From Dawidia soli (GTDB taxonomy: Bacteria > Bacteroidota > Bacteroidia > Cytophagales > Cyclobacteriaceae), in assembly GCF_018598185.1 (NCBI RefSeq), contig NZ_JAHESC010000028.1, positions 1 to 64,000 of the forward strand: a stretch of 64,000 bases of DNA, in the 5' to 3' direction. Below, piece by piece: positions 27,101 through 37,500 of the stretch. A program made the position numbers and the translations under genes. The notes under the pieces are model-generated. The model was not told the origin of the DNA. It did no database searches and worked only from the letters and a program-made list of their open reading frames with translations. The first letter of the stretch is position 1. Each line of letters opens with the position of its first letter.

Positions 27101-30100
27101 TTATTTCTCCTCTTTCAAGGTGGCCAGAAAACTGATGACATCCCGGATCTCCCGCTTTGTCAGGAGCGATCCCATGGGAGGCATGCTGGATGCCGCATTG
27201 GTGCGTTTTACGATCTGATCTTTGCGGATCACCGTATCGGGTTTATTACCCACCTTCACCATAATATCTTCTTCCTTTTCGCCTTGTAAAATACCGCTTA
27301 CTTTTTTACCGTCTTTCAGCTCGAGCATCACGGTGGCGAAGCCGGGCGCCAGGCGGGCGTTGGGCATGACAAGCGCTTCCAGGAGCTGCTGGCGCGTAAG
27401 GCGTGTGGCGACACCGTTCAGACGGGGACCTGCTGTGCCGCCCATATCGTCGTACGAATGGCAGCGAATGCACTGGGCGGTCTGATGACTGAAGAAAATG
27501 CGCGACCCGCGTTCCGGATCTCCGCCGAGCAGGCTGCCGGCAAACAGGGCTTTTACGGTATCAGACGATGACGCGGCGGCGATCTTTTTCAGCTGTGCGA
27601 TGAGCGGCTGCGAATGTGTACTGTCAATCGCTTCTTCCAGCTCCAGGTATACTTCGGGCGGAAGTTTTCCCTCCGCACGTTTCACGAGCAGCCCGTCGAA
27701 GACGCTTTGTGTATGCTTCAATGGCAGCGTGGCCAGGGTAACGAGGGCGGCCTGTTTTTCTTCCGGTGTTTTAGTATTGATCACATCGCTGAGCAGCGAC
27801 ACCATCAATTCCTGCGGTATATTCATTTTCGGCAATACGTCCAGTCCCGTTACCCGCACGCTCTTGTCTTTGTCGGCCAGCGCGATGCGGATCGCTTCGC
27901 CGATCTGTTTATCGCCAAGGGCTGTCAGCGCCAGCAGCGCTTCTACGCGCACATTGGCCTGGTTGTCCGTTTTCAGCCTGGCCAGCAATTGGGCCGAGGC
28001 GCTTTCGATGTGAAGCTTGCCGATGGTTTTGACGGCCGCCTGGCGTACACCGGCGTCTTTGTCCGATGTCAATCGCGCGAGTGCTTCGGCTGCTTTCGCT
28101 TTTACAGGGGCAGGGGCGCGTTTTACCTCGCCGCGATACCGACCGTCTACCCGGTCAAGCACCGAAGGCTTGGCCCAGGTGCCGAGCGCTGCCAGCGCTT
28201 CGGCGCGCATGGCTGCCGGCGCACCTTGTCTGCCTGCGTAGGCGATCAGGTTCTGCAGGCTTTTGTCTGTGCCCACGCGCAGGTTCGCGCCGATCGCGCG
28301 GCGCAGCAATGCCTCGCTGGTAAAGACTGTAGTGGCCAGCACGTCGCCCAGCGCGGGCAACGCCGGTTCGATGGAAAGATCGTCGTTGATGGCCCGGGCG
28401 GCTTCGGTAACAATAAACTCGTCGCGGTCTGTGAGGAATCTGGCGATCGAAGGGTCGCGCATCCGGCGCAATGCTACCACGGCTGCGATACGCACCGCGC
28501 GTGAAGCATCGGTCGAGAGCCCCGCCACAGGCTCAGCCTGTCCGATGCGCGCCAGCGCGAGGCTCCCGGCGTGGCGCAGGTATGCATCTTCGTCGTTGTT
28601 GGTCCGTAAGAGCTCGATGATCGGGTTGATGGCCGGCGCGTAGGCAATCCTGCCAAGCGCTTCGGCGGCAAAGAACCGGGCACGGCTGTAGTCGTCTTTT
28701 AGCAGGGGCAACAGGGCTTCACCGGCCTCTTTGTATTTAACATCTCCCAGCCACTTGGCCGCTTGCGCGCGGATCTCAGGGTCACTGTCTTTCAGCAGCG
28801 GTAACAGCAGTCTGGCGTGTTGTATATCTTTTCTCGCAAACTGGCTGATGCCCCAGATGGCGTTTACCCGTGCCAGCTGACTGGCTGTCTGCGTGATGTT
28901 TGCCTGGAAGACGCGGATTCCGGCGTCACCGCGTGTAGCCAGCTCGAACTGGGCCTTCTGGCGAACGCGCATGTCTTCGCTTTTCAACAGGGTGGAGAGA
29001 CGCTCGTCATCGTACTTCGCAAAATCGTCGCCCAGCAATCGCTTGACCTCCTGTCGCGCCGGAGTATCTCCCCCTTCGGCGTCGAGCTTCCATACCCGGC
29101 CATAGTCTTTCGTTCCCCAGCCGTCTATCCAGTCGGCCAGGTACATGGCGCCGTCCGGGCCGAAGTCTATTCCTGTTGCCAGGATACCGCCGAGGATCAT
29201 CTTGCTTTCCGCCAGCTCGAATGTTGCGCCCTTCGGTTTCAGCTTGAAGGCGTGGATGCCCGAGCGCGCCGGGTTGCCGACAAACTCGCCGACAAAAAAT
29301 GTATTCTTCCAGGCGGGGCTCAACGCCAGGCCCGGGTTGTATAACATGCCCGTGGGGCCGTTCACGAAGTTCTGAATGGGAGGCAACATATAGGCCGCCT
29401 GTCCTTCGAACCTCGGCACATACATTTTCTCGTCCATCCATACCTTGTACGTATTGTTGTCGGGGTCCCGGTACTTGCCAAACTGCCAGTTGATGCGCCA
29501 GCCGGTATCCGAGCCGTCGACGATATATACCAGGCGCTCGCTTTCGCCGGGATGATCGCCGTCGTTGTCGACACTGATGAGGTTGCCGTATTCGTCGAAG
29601 ACAAATTCGTGGGTATTCCGGTTGCCGTAGGCAAACACTTCGAAATCGCTGCCATCGGGGTTGGACCGTACGATCACACCACTGTTGGGATGCTCCCATT
29701 TCTTCCCGTCGGCGCCTTTACCACTAAAGCCGATGTCGCCGATCTGCCAGTATATCTTTCCTTCCGGGCCCACTTCCAGACCCGACATACCGTGGCCTGA
29801 GAACCCGGGATGAATGCCATACCCGTGCGAAATCGACGTCTTCTCGTCCGCCAGCCCGTCGCCATCGTTGTCTTTGATCCGCCAGAGGTCAGGGCCTATG
29901 CCGACGAACAGGTCGTCGCCATGCTTCAGCACGCCGCCGGCCGCATCCGTCACGACTTCGTTGAAATCTTCTACCATCCGCTGTGAAAGGTCGGCCACAC
30001 CGTCGCCCGATACATCCTCGAGCCGGTAAACATGCTCTTTTTCCACTGTCATGTCGCGCCAGTCGTGTGATCCGTCGCCGTTGAGATCGGCGAGCCATTC

Positions 30101-30535
30101 GTTGTTCTTGCTGTTTTCCGGAGCCAGCACGCGTTTAAAGAACGCGAGCTTATCATCGACGCTTTGCAGCTGGATCGACCCGATCTCCCAATCGCGGTGC
30201 GCGCGGATATCGAATTCCGAGTTTTTCTGCCGGTTGGTGCGGGTATAATACAGGTGGCCCTGATCGTCGACATCGATCGACACCGGGTCTGCTACCAACG
30301 AGTCTACGCCCCATAGGTGCAGCGTGAGGCCGTCGGCGATCTGCGGGGTCACCTGCGCCTCGATGGCCTTTGCCAGCCGGGCCGTCTCCTGCGGTTCCAT
30401 TCGGTGGATCCGTTTATCGGCGTCTCCGCCCTGCTGTTTACCCTGACAACCCGCCAATAACAGCACGATGGTTACCCACAGAACAGGCGCGTATGCGGTT
30501 TGCCGGCGGGCCGCCGGCGAGAGAGGTAATTTCAT
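27101..30535 (-). CDS. Beta-propeller/HEAT/cytochrome c dehydrogenase-like lipoprotein
   Basis: About 1144 residues. A lipobox LLAGC (near 29) anchors it in an envelope membrane. Residues about 60-500 form a beta-propeller with Ca-binding-like DGDG repeats, as in PVC-type membrane-bound dehydrogenases related to sorbosone/glucose dehydrogenases. Residues about 530-960 are HEAT repeats (IRAQAAKWLGDV, ARFFAAEALGRI). A cytochrome c domain follows with CIRCH near 1021 and a Met ligand candidate in SSMPPMGS. The three-part architecture suggests an enzyme passing electrons to its own haem. The sugar or alcohol substrate is not evident. It is an isolated minus-strand gene; a second propeller/cytochrome fusion lies at 37959-41651. 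Confidence 0.85.
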   Translation of the reverse strand: MKLPLSPAARRQTAYAPVLWVTIVLLLAGCQGKQQGGDADKRIHRMEPQETARLAKAIEAQVTPQIADGLTLHLWGVDSLVADPVSIDVDDQGHLYYTRTNRQKNSEFDIRAHRDWEIGSIQLQSVDDKLAFFKRVLAPENSKNNEWLADLNGDGSHDWRDMTVEKEHVYRLEDVSGDGVADLSQRMVEDFNEVVTDAAGGVLKHGDDLFVGIGPDLWRIKDNDGDGLADEKTSISHGYGIHPGFSGHGMSGLEVGPEGKIYWQIGDIGFSGKGADGKKWEHPNSGVIVRSNPDGSDFEVFAYGNRNTHEFVFDEYGNLISVDNDGDHPGESERLVYIVDGSDTGWRINWQFGKYRDPDNNTYKVWMDEKMYVPRFEGQAAYMLPPIQNFVNGPTGMLYNPGLALSPAWKNTFFVGEFVGNPARSGIHAFKLKPKGATFELAESKMILGGILATGIDFGPDGAMYLADWIDGWGTKDYGRVWKLDAEGGDTPARQEVKRLLGDDFAKYDDERLSTLLKSEDMRVRQKAQFELATRGDAGIRVFQANITQTASQLARVNAIWGISQFARKDIQHARLLLPLLKDSDPEIRAQAAKWLGDVKYKEAGEALLPLLKDDYSRARFFAAEALGRIAYAPAINPIIELLRTNNDEDAYLRHAGSLALARIGQAEPVAGLSTDASRAVRIAAVVALRRMRDPSIARFLTDRDEFIVTEAARAINDDLSIEPALPALGDVLATTVFTSEALLRRAIGANLRVGTDKSLQNLIAYAGRQGAPAAMRAEALAALGTWAKPSVLDRVDGRYRGEVKRAPAPVKAKAAEALARLTSDKDAGVRQAAVKTIGKLHIESASAQLLARLKTDNQANVRVEALLALTALGDKQIGEAIRIALADKDKSVRVTGLDVLPKMNIPQELMVSLLSDVINTKTPEEKQAALVTLATLPLKHTQSVFDGLLVKRAEGKLPPEVYLELEEAIDSTHSQPLIAQLKKIAAASSSDTVKALFAGSLLGGDPERGSRIFFSHQTAQCIRCHSYDDMGGTAGPRLNGVATRLTRQQLLEALVMPNARLAPGFATVMLELKDGKKVSGILQGEKEEDIMVKVGNKPDTVIRKDQIVKRTNAASSMPPMGSLLTKREIRDVISFLATLKEEK

Positions 30536-30798
30536 ATTTCAGCTTGAGTATAGTTGTTCGCAACGACCAAGATAATAAAATAAATCCCACAAGACCTTCG
30601 GGAACAATCCTGATTCCGCCAGATTGTTAATTATTATCTTGTAACCAGACAATGAAGACCAGCGCCGTATGTGAATTGCCCCGGCCTCGGACGCCTTGAA
30701 TTGCCGGCGAGTTTTATTGAAAGGGGTCACATAGGGGATGAACGGCAGATTGTCCGTATATTCGTTAAAACAGGTTGGCATCAACAATTCATCAGCTC

Positions 30799-30806
30799 AG
30801 GAGGAG
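30799..30806 (+). promoter_or_regulatory. Unusually strong Shine-Dalgarno sequence
   Basis: AGGAGGAG lies 10 nt before the start of the eCIS-cargo-like gene. Bacteroidota genes usually have little or no Shine-Dalgarno pairing, and no other gene here has one this strong. It supports the start at 30817 and hints at a foreign origin or a need for high expression. Confidence 0.6.
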
Positions 30807-30816
30807 TTAAATAGCT

Positions 30817-32064
30817 ATGAAGACTCACGCAGAAAAAGCAACGGAAAATAAAGGTCAATTGCATCGCGCTTCCGATAGATCAAATCCAAAAGGCTTTCAA
30901 TTTCCAGACAATCGACCGATCGCGTTTGTTCAAAGACGGCTTCAGCAGACAGCGAATAACAGCGCCCGGTCAAATTATATCAATCAGTTTCGGTTAATGA
31001 AAGAAAACAGCGAAGGCTGTAACCCGCGGAGTCCTGCAGAAAAAGTTACGCAGTTTAAATTGTATACCCGGAAAACGACTGGAGAAACGAATCCGGCTTC
31101 GCTGGAAATCCTGAAAGAAAAAATAGATAACGACTTGTTTTCGCTTTATGAAAACAAGCTACTTGATTTTGCTATGGATAATGAGGATCATATATTCAAT
31201 CTAAACAGTTCCGACACGATCGATCGGAAAGACGTGCAGGCTGTAATGAATGCGTGGCCTGTAAAAAATGATCACCCCATCGTTTCGGATTCGCTTGTCA
31301 AGGACATTATCTCAAAAAAGCAGCAGCTGAAACAGGATCCCAATAAAGCAGCTATCCCCTGGAAACCGATGACCGAGTTGGGTCCGATCATGTTGCATAC
31401 AAGAAAGAATTTAATCCCCGCATTAGAAACGTCTGACGAGGCCAAAAAACAGATTATGGCCGGGTACGAGAATTTATGCCAGAAGATCGGAATGCAGTAT
31501 AATGGAAAAGTAACCTCGTCCAATGCCACTTTCCTGGAACAATGGGCTTTAACTTCTGCGTATTTGAAAATGGGTATACCCGTATGGGAAAGCGACTTAA
31601 AGTCAACCAAACAAACCAGGGAAAATCTGGGACCCCACAAACTGCGAGGGTCTAACAGTGTGTTTAAAGAAGAGGCTGCCAATAAAGTCTTAGATGGTAA
31701 GGAGCCCGGCTTTTATGCTTTTGTGGTACCCCTCAGCTTTCCCTTTAAAAAGAAAATTATGATCGGTCCAAAGCCGAACATAGCCACTACGCATCTTCCG
31801 ACTGAATCGGAGGGCCATAGTGCCTTGTCGACTAAAGACAATCGAAAACAAACAAATGCAGGAGTAATAAAAGGCGTCCTCTTTGCCGGTCAGGTAACAC
31901 TCGGAAAAGGAGGCCAGGTGATAGCTTGGACCAACGATTCCGGCCACTATAAAATCTCCCGAAAAGGCGACTCAGGTAAGGGTGATAACGCCGGCGTCCT
32001 GACCGGAAAAGCTCTCGATGCCATGGGCTTCCCGTTCCCTATTGAAAAATACAAAGACATATAG
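30817..32064 (+). CDS. Putative eCIS cargo/effector-like protein
   Basis: The 415-residue product has no Sec signal. Its N-terminus (residues about 27-52) reads FQFPDNRPIAFVQRRLQQ followed by TANNS. This resembles a leader I recall from many DUF4157-linked or other eCIS-associated proteins of Bacteroidota and cyanobacteria (pattern DNRPEAxxQRKLQEMANNS). Residues about 75-300 are helical and unrecognised. The C-terminal domain has a conserved-looking GHSAL, GVLFAGQVTLG and WTNDSGHYK, the last like a W-x-N-x-SGHY motif I associate with ends of secreted polymorphic proteins. Enzymatic activity unknown. The gene is AT-rich (about 40-45% GC) and stands alone: no eCIS structural genes are in the window. 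The effector role is inference. Confidence 0.55.
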   Translation: MKTHAEKATENKGQLHRASDRSNPKGFQFPDNRPIAFVQRRLQQTANNSARSNYINQFRLMKENSEGCNPRSPAEKVTQFKLYTRKTTGETNPASLEILKEKIDNDLFSLYENKLLDFAMDNEDHIFNLNSSDTIDRKDVQAVMNAWPVKNDHPIVSDSLVKDIISKKQQLKQDPNKAAIPWKPMTELGPIMLHTRKNLIPALETSDEAKKQIMAGYENLCQKIGMQYNGKVTSSNATFLEQWALTSAYLKMGIPVWESDLKSTKQTRENLGPHKLRGSNSVFKEEAANKVLDGKEPGFYAFVVPLSFPFKKKIMIGPKPNIATTHLPTESEGHSALSTKDNRKQTNAGVIKGVLFAGQVTLGKGGQVIAWTNDSGHYKISRKGDSGKGDNAGVLTGKALDAMGFPFPIEKYKDI

Positions 32065-32122
32065 ATTCAAGTTCCATTGATCCAGTCACGCCGGCGGTCC
32101 TAAGGCTTCCTCAAATAATTTT

Positions 32123-34282
32123 TTATTTCGTCTCCACCCTTACACGGCCGCCGTTCCTGAACACGTCATGTGGTACAAAGTACCCTTTAACGGTCTTTCC
32201 GTCTACCTGGATCTTGCTGATACCCCGACCCTTGCCTTTTCGTTCAATCATCAGCGTTTTACCATTGGGCTGTCGCCACGCTACCTTTTCGAAGATGGGC
32301 ACTGTTACAATGTATTCCGGGTCGGTTGCCGAGAAGGGATATACTCCAAGCGCGCAGAACACATACCACGACGACATCTCGCCGGCGTCATCCATTCCGC
32401 ACAATGCAAGACCATCGTCGCCGATACCATAGAGGTCATTCATGATCTGATCGATCCTTTTCTGCGATTTTTCGGGTTTGCCGATGAAATGATAGGCGAA
32501 TGGTGCTTCGTGGTCCGGTTGGTTGCCATGACAATATTGCCCAATCATAGATTCCACGTTCCTGGCGATGTGTTTGGGATTCCACGGCAATGTGAAAAGA
32601 GAATCCAGCTTCGACTCGAAGGCAGCGTTCCCTCCGTACAGAGCGATCAGGCCAGGCATGTCGTGCGGCGCATAGAATGAGACCTGCCATGCGTTTGCCT
32701 CCCGGTACATATACTCATAGTACGGATATTGAGGATTGAAATTCTTAACCCATTCACCGCTTTCCAGCCGGCCACGCATGAACCGCGTAGCGGGGTCGAA
32801 TACATTTTTGTAGTTTTTCGACCTGCGCATCATTACCTTATAGTTTGCTGTGTCTCCCAGTGCCCGGGCGAGCTGTGCAACGGAGTAGTCGTCATACGCA
32901 TACTCAAGGGTTTTGGAAACACCGGCCTTTGCTTTCGTTTCAACGTGCGGCTTCGCGATGTCAGGATCGGATATGTAACCCTTCTCGATGTATTCGGTAA
33001 TGTGAGGCCGCGTGCCGCCTTCCTCGTTGGCGTTCCGCAGCAGTAATTGATACGTACCTTTCACATCAAAGTCTGTAATACCGCGCAGGTATGCCCCTGT
33101 GATGGAGGATGCCGCATGATCTCCGTGGAAGAATGTCGGTATAAAACCTGTCTTGTCACCTTTGTCTTTGAGCGATTTGATCACATCCAGCGCGACGCGG
33201 GGCGATACTATTTCCAGCAGGACATCTTTGTTGCGATAGGTATCCCACAAGGACGGCTCTGTGTAGTAATTAAAGTCGGCCCGTACAACATTGCGTTTCA
33301 CGTCCATGTATTCTCCGTTGACATCGCTTCGCAGGGCCGGCCAGAGCAGGGAGCGATAGAAGCAGGAATAGAACATCGTTCTTTGCTTTTGCGTGCCTCC
33401 GGTCACCTGTATGGTGGAGAGCATGGTCTCCCAGGTCTGTTCTCCTTTCTTATGGATCTGGTCGAATGATTGACTGCCGATCTCCTGCTCAAGGTTCTTT
33501 TTTGCGTTCTCCACACTTACAAAAGATAAAGCGATTCTCATCTCCACGGGTCCGGCTGTTCCATTTTTTAGGTGCAGCATCGAATAACCATCCGGCCCCG
33601 GGTTGTTCTGCACGTCCAGTTTTTCAACTTCTGTATTGAGCACGGCATAAAAAAAGATCTTCTCTCCGTGTGTGGTCTGATGCCCCTTGACGGCTGTAGG
33701 ACCATCCTGTTCAATCTTCCAGTCGACCACCTTGTTGTTCGCGCGTGCCAGGTCGAAAACGATCTTCCGATCGGTGTTGGTTTTATAGATATACCGGTGG
33801 TAGCCGCACCGCAGCGTGGACGTTAGCGCGACGTTGATGTTATAGTCATCGAGGTAGACTTCATAGTATGCGGGCGATGCTTTTTCGCGCTGATGATTGA
33901 AGTGCGATCCGGATTTGTATGAAAGACTGCGGTCTCCCGAGACCGGCAGTACCGGGATGTTACACAAGTTCCAATGGCCCTTGTTGGTGTGCGTGAATCC
34001 ATAAATGATGTTGTCCTCATATTCATATCCCGCACCCGAGCCGTATTCTGTCATAGGGCTCAGCTGAACCATAGCGTTGGGCAACGAGGCGCCCGGGAAC
34101 ACCAATCCGGCCCACGACCGCCATCCTTCCGGCAACTTGTAGCTCAGAACAGCCGGGTCGGTCAGGGGTGCCGTTCCAATGAAAGGGTTTACATAGGTAA
34201 CATAACGGTCTGTATTCTGGCTGAAACACGTAGCGCCAGAGAGTAAGAGGCAAACTGCCACGGATAAAAATCGATTGAGCAT
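32123..34282 (-). CDS. GH92-family alpha-mannosidase
   Basis: The 719-residue protein is a glycoside hydrolase family 92 enzyme, calcium-dependent exo-acting alpha-mannosidases used by Bacteroidota on N-glycans and mannans. Visible family features are the signal peptide, VNPFIGT and FPGASLPNAMVQLSP at the start, GYEYEDNIIYGFTHTNKGHW, the middle SLWDTYRN, and the C-terminal GDDGLALCGMDDAGEMSSWYVFCALGVYP, which matches the catalytic-domain block of the family. It acts outside the cytoplasm. ATG 34282 replaces an apparent TTG start 3 codons upstream. It diverges from a propeller histidine kinase with a 14-bp palindrome between. Confidence 0.92.
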   Translation of the reverse strand: MLNRFLSVAVCLLLSGATCFSQNTDRYVTYVNPFIGTAPLTDPAVLSYKLPEGWRSWAGLVFPGASLPNAMVQLSPMTEYGSGAGYEYEDNIIYGFTHTNKGHWNLCNIPVLPVSGDRSLSYKSGSHFNHQREKASPAYYEVYLDDYNINVALTSTLRCGYHRYIYKTNTDRKIVFDLARANNKVVDWKIEQDGPTAVKGHQTTHGEKIFFYAVLNTEVEKLDVQNNPGPDGYSMLHLKNGTAGPVEMRIALSFVSVENAKKNLEQEIGSQSFDQIHKKGEQTWETMLSTIQVTGGTQKQRTMFYSCFYRSLLWPALRSDVNGEYMDVKRNVVRADFNYYTEPSLWDTYRNKDVLLEIVSPRVALDVIKSLKDKGDKTGFIPTFFHGDHAASSITGAYLRGITDFDVKGTYQLLLRNANEEGGTRPHITEYIEKGYISDPDIAKPHVETKAKAGVSKTLEYAYDDYSVAQLARALGDTANYKVMMRRSKNYKNVFDPATRFMRGRLESGEWVKNFNPQYPYYEYMYREANAWQVSFYAPHDMPGLIALYGGNAAFESKLDSLFTLPWNPKHIARNVESMIGQYCHGNQPDHEAPFAYHFIGKPEKSQKRIDQIMNDLYGIGDDGLALCGMDDAGEMSSWYVFCALGVYPFSATDPEYIVTVPIFEKVAWRQPNGKTLMIERKGKGRGISKIQVDGKTVKGYFVPHDVFRNGGRVRVETK

Positions 34283-34323
34283 AGTGAGCAAAATTCTGGG
34301 TTGTTCTTCCGTTCAAAGAAGTG

Positions 34324-34337
34324 TAATTTCGAAATTA
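34324..34337. promoter_or_regulatory. 14-bp palindrome between divergent GH92 and kinase genes
   Basis: TAATTTCGAAATTA is a perfect palindrome 42 bp upstream of the mannosidase start and within the divergent intergenic region. It is a plausible operator for one or both genes. Nothing shows which regulator binds it. Confidence 0.35.
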
Positions 34338-34540
34338 ATGTGAAATTGTTTTAGATGCAACCTATGCCAGGCGATCCTGAATCTTCGTGTCGTCACCAAG
34401 CTCGATTTGTTTCAAAAAAGTCTGCATTGTCGCGTTACATCCGGGAGAAAGTCGTCGTAGCAGCAATGGCTAACTTGCTCGCCACACGTTATCTTAAATC
34501 TTTTCATTATATTAAATTAGCTAAACAAGTGAACGGAAAA

Positions 34541-37500
34541 ATGCCGAGAAAAGCCCTGGGGATCTTTTGTCTGTTGGTAGCCGCCCTTATCGGCCTCCCC
34601 GCGGAGGCGCAGGAACCTGTCTCGCAACTTTTCTTCAAGCGGCTATCGGTCGACAAGGGGCTGTCCCAGGCCACCATCAACGGTGTCTGCCGGGATCAGA
34701 AGGGGTTTGTCTGGTTCGCTACCGAAGACGGGCTTGACCGGTATGACGGCAACGAGTTCCGGGTTTACCGGCATGTGCCCGGCGATACGACGTCGCTCAG
34801 CCACAATGTTGTTCATTTCGTACAGGAAGACCCGCTCGGAAATCTTTGGATCGGAACCGTCGATGGCCTGAACTACTTCGACCGCTATACCGAAACATTT
34901 AAAACGTACAACCTCCCCAACCGGCCCGGCACCATATACCTCGATGCCATTAACGACGGCAACAGAAACCGCCTCTGGCTGGCCGCGGGAGTCGGGGGCG
35001 TACGCTATTTCGATCTCGCCACGCACACCATTCACGACATGGAGCACCCTGCGCTGAGCAAGATGACGGTTTGGACGATCGAACAGCTTGGTGACAGCCT
35101 GCTCCTGGGTACCTTGGGCAACGGCCTTCAGTTGTTCAACCTTAAAACGAACGTTCTCTCTACGCTCGCGGACTCGGCCTACAACGTACGTGCCATAACC
35201 GTGACGGACGAGGCGATCTGGTTTGGGACAGAAGGTAACGGGCTTGGCAAAATAGACCGGCGCACGCATGCGCGGTGGAGCTTTAAACGCGACAATGGGG
35301 CTCTCAACAACAATGACGTATGGGCCATTGAAGAAACGAAGCAGCATGCGTTGTGGATTGGAACCGATGGTGGCGGCCTCAACATCGTTGACGCCACAGG
35401 CAAAAGCTTACAAACCTGCGTCTACTCCGAATTTGACGAGCGCAGCATCGGCGCCAACACGATACGATCGATATACACCGACGCGGAAGGCAACACGTGG
35501 CTTGGAACCTACAACGGCGGCGTGAGTTATCATGCACACATGCCGATACAATTCCGCTGGTATAAAAAGGAATTCGACAGCGCCAACTCCCTCCGCAACA
35601 ACTCCGTCACAGCCTTTGCCGAAAGCGCCGACAGCACGGTATGGATCGGAACGGACGGCGGCGGCTTGCACAGCTTTAAGAACGGTATCGTTAACCGGAT
35701 AACGCTTCCCCCTCCCTTCGAGCATGTAAAGGTCGTAATCTCCATTCTCGCAGATGAAACGGGTTTGTGGCTGGGAACATTTCAGCATGGGCTCCTGCAC
35801 CGGGACGCGCACGGAAACTGGGAACAGTATCGCCACATCCGCGGAGACAATACGTCGTTGTCGAACGACATCATTTGGACCCTCGTCCGGGACCCGTGGG
35901 GCGACTTGTGGATCGGAACCGACCGTGGCATCAACAAGTTCGATGCCCGCCAAAAGATCTTCTACAGCCTAGACAACTATCCTCCCGGAAATATCCGGAA
36001 ACTATTCAATAACAGCCAGGTACAAACCATCCTGAGCGGCGTCGACTCTACGCTCTGGGTGGGCTCCTACGGAAACCTTACCGGATACCGGCCCGCGACG
36101 GACAGTGTGTTTGAAGTACAGGCCCACCTGCCGGGTGTACGAAATCTGCGTGTAAAGGCACTGCAACAGGACGGCAACAGTCTTTGGATCGGAACCTATG
36201 GCAATGGGCTGCTTCGTTATGATCTAAAAGACCGGCGGTTATCCGTGCTGGATGAACCCGACGGGCTTCCGAACAATGTGATCCTCGCGATAGAAAAAGA
36301 AGCCAATCACAACCTCTGGTTAAGCACAAACAAAGGGCTTGTACATCTCGATCTACCCGACACGATCTTTACCGCATTTGACGCAAACTATGGCGTGCAG
36401 GGCATCGTGTTCAATCGCGGAGCATCGATCAGGCTGCGGGACGGCCGGTACATGTTTGGTGGCTCCAATGGCTTCAACATCTTTACGGCGCAGCCGTTCG
36501 ATTTCAACCACGCCGATCTGCATGTCGCCTTTACCGACTTGCTGCTGGCAAACACCCGTGTGAGGCCCGGCTACAGGCTTCTGCCCAAAAGCATTACGGA
36601 GACAGAGGCGATCACGCTGCCCTATAGCGAGTCGCACTTTATCTCGTTCACCTATTCTGCCCTCAACTATATCGCTCCCGAGCGCATCCGCTACAGTTAC
36701 AAGCTTGACGGCTTCGATACCACGTGGATATCTACCATGGGGCATAATCTCACGTTCACGAACCTGGACCCCGGCCACTATACATTGCGCGTGCGCGCGT
36801 CGTACAATGGCCATACCTGGGGCCCGGCGGCAAGCATCACGATCCATGTGCAAACCCCCTGGTGGCGCAGCCTGTACTTCAGACTGTTGGTGCTGGGTAC
36901 GATCGTGCTGCTTACCTATGGTGCTTACCGATACCGTGTGCGTTGGCTCCAGGCACGTAAACGAGAGCTTGAGCAGCTCGTACATGCCCAGAGTCGTGAA
37001 ATATCGGAGCAGAACCACCACCTGGCCGCTCAAAACGAAGAGCTTCTACAGCAGAATGAAGAGGTCTCGGCGCAAAAAGAAATGATTGCGGCACAATACG
37101 TCCTGCTGGAAGAGACGCAGCAGGAATTGCAGCACATCAACGAGTCGCTGGAAAGCCAGGTACACCAGCGTACAGAAAAACTGAACGAGACGATCGTACA
37201 GCTCAACAAAACGATAAAGGAGCTCGATGCCTTTGTCTATAGCGCATCGCACGACCTGGTCGCCCCGCTCAAATCCGTACTCGGTCTTGTAGGCCTCGCG
37301 CGGCTTGAGCACCCGAGTGATGAGCTGTCGCTATACCTGACGCAAATCGAGACCAGCGTTGAAAAGCTCGAGAATCTGATACAGAGCATGATCCAGTACT
37401 CGCGCAATACAAGGTTCCAGATCGCGCAGGAAGCTGTTAATCTTTACGACCTGATCCAGGAATGCATCGCCGGCGTCAGGTTTATGCCCGGTGCAGCATC

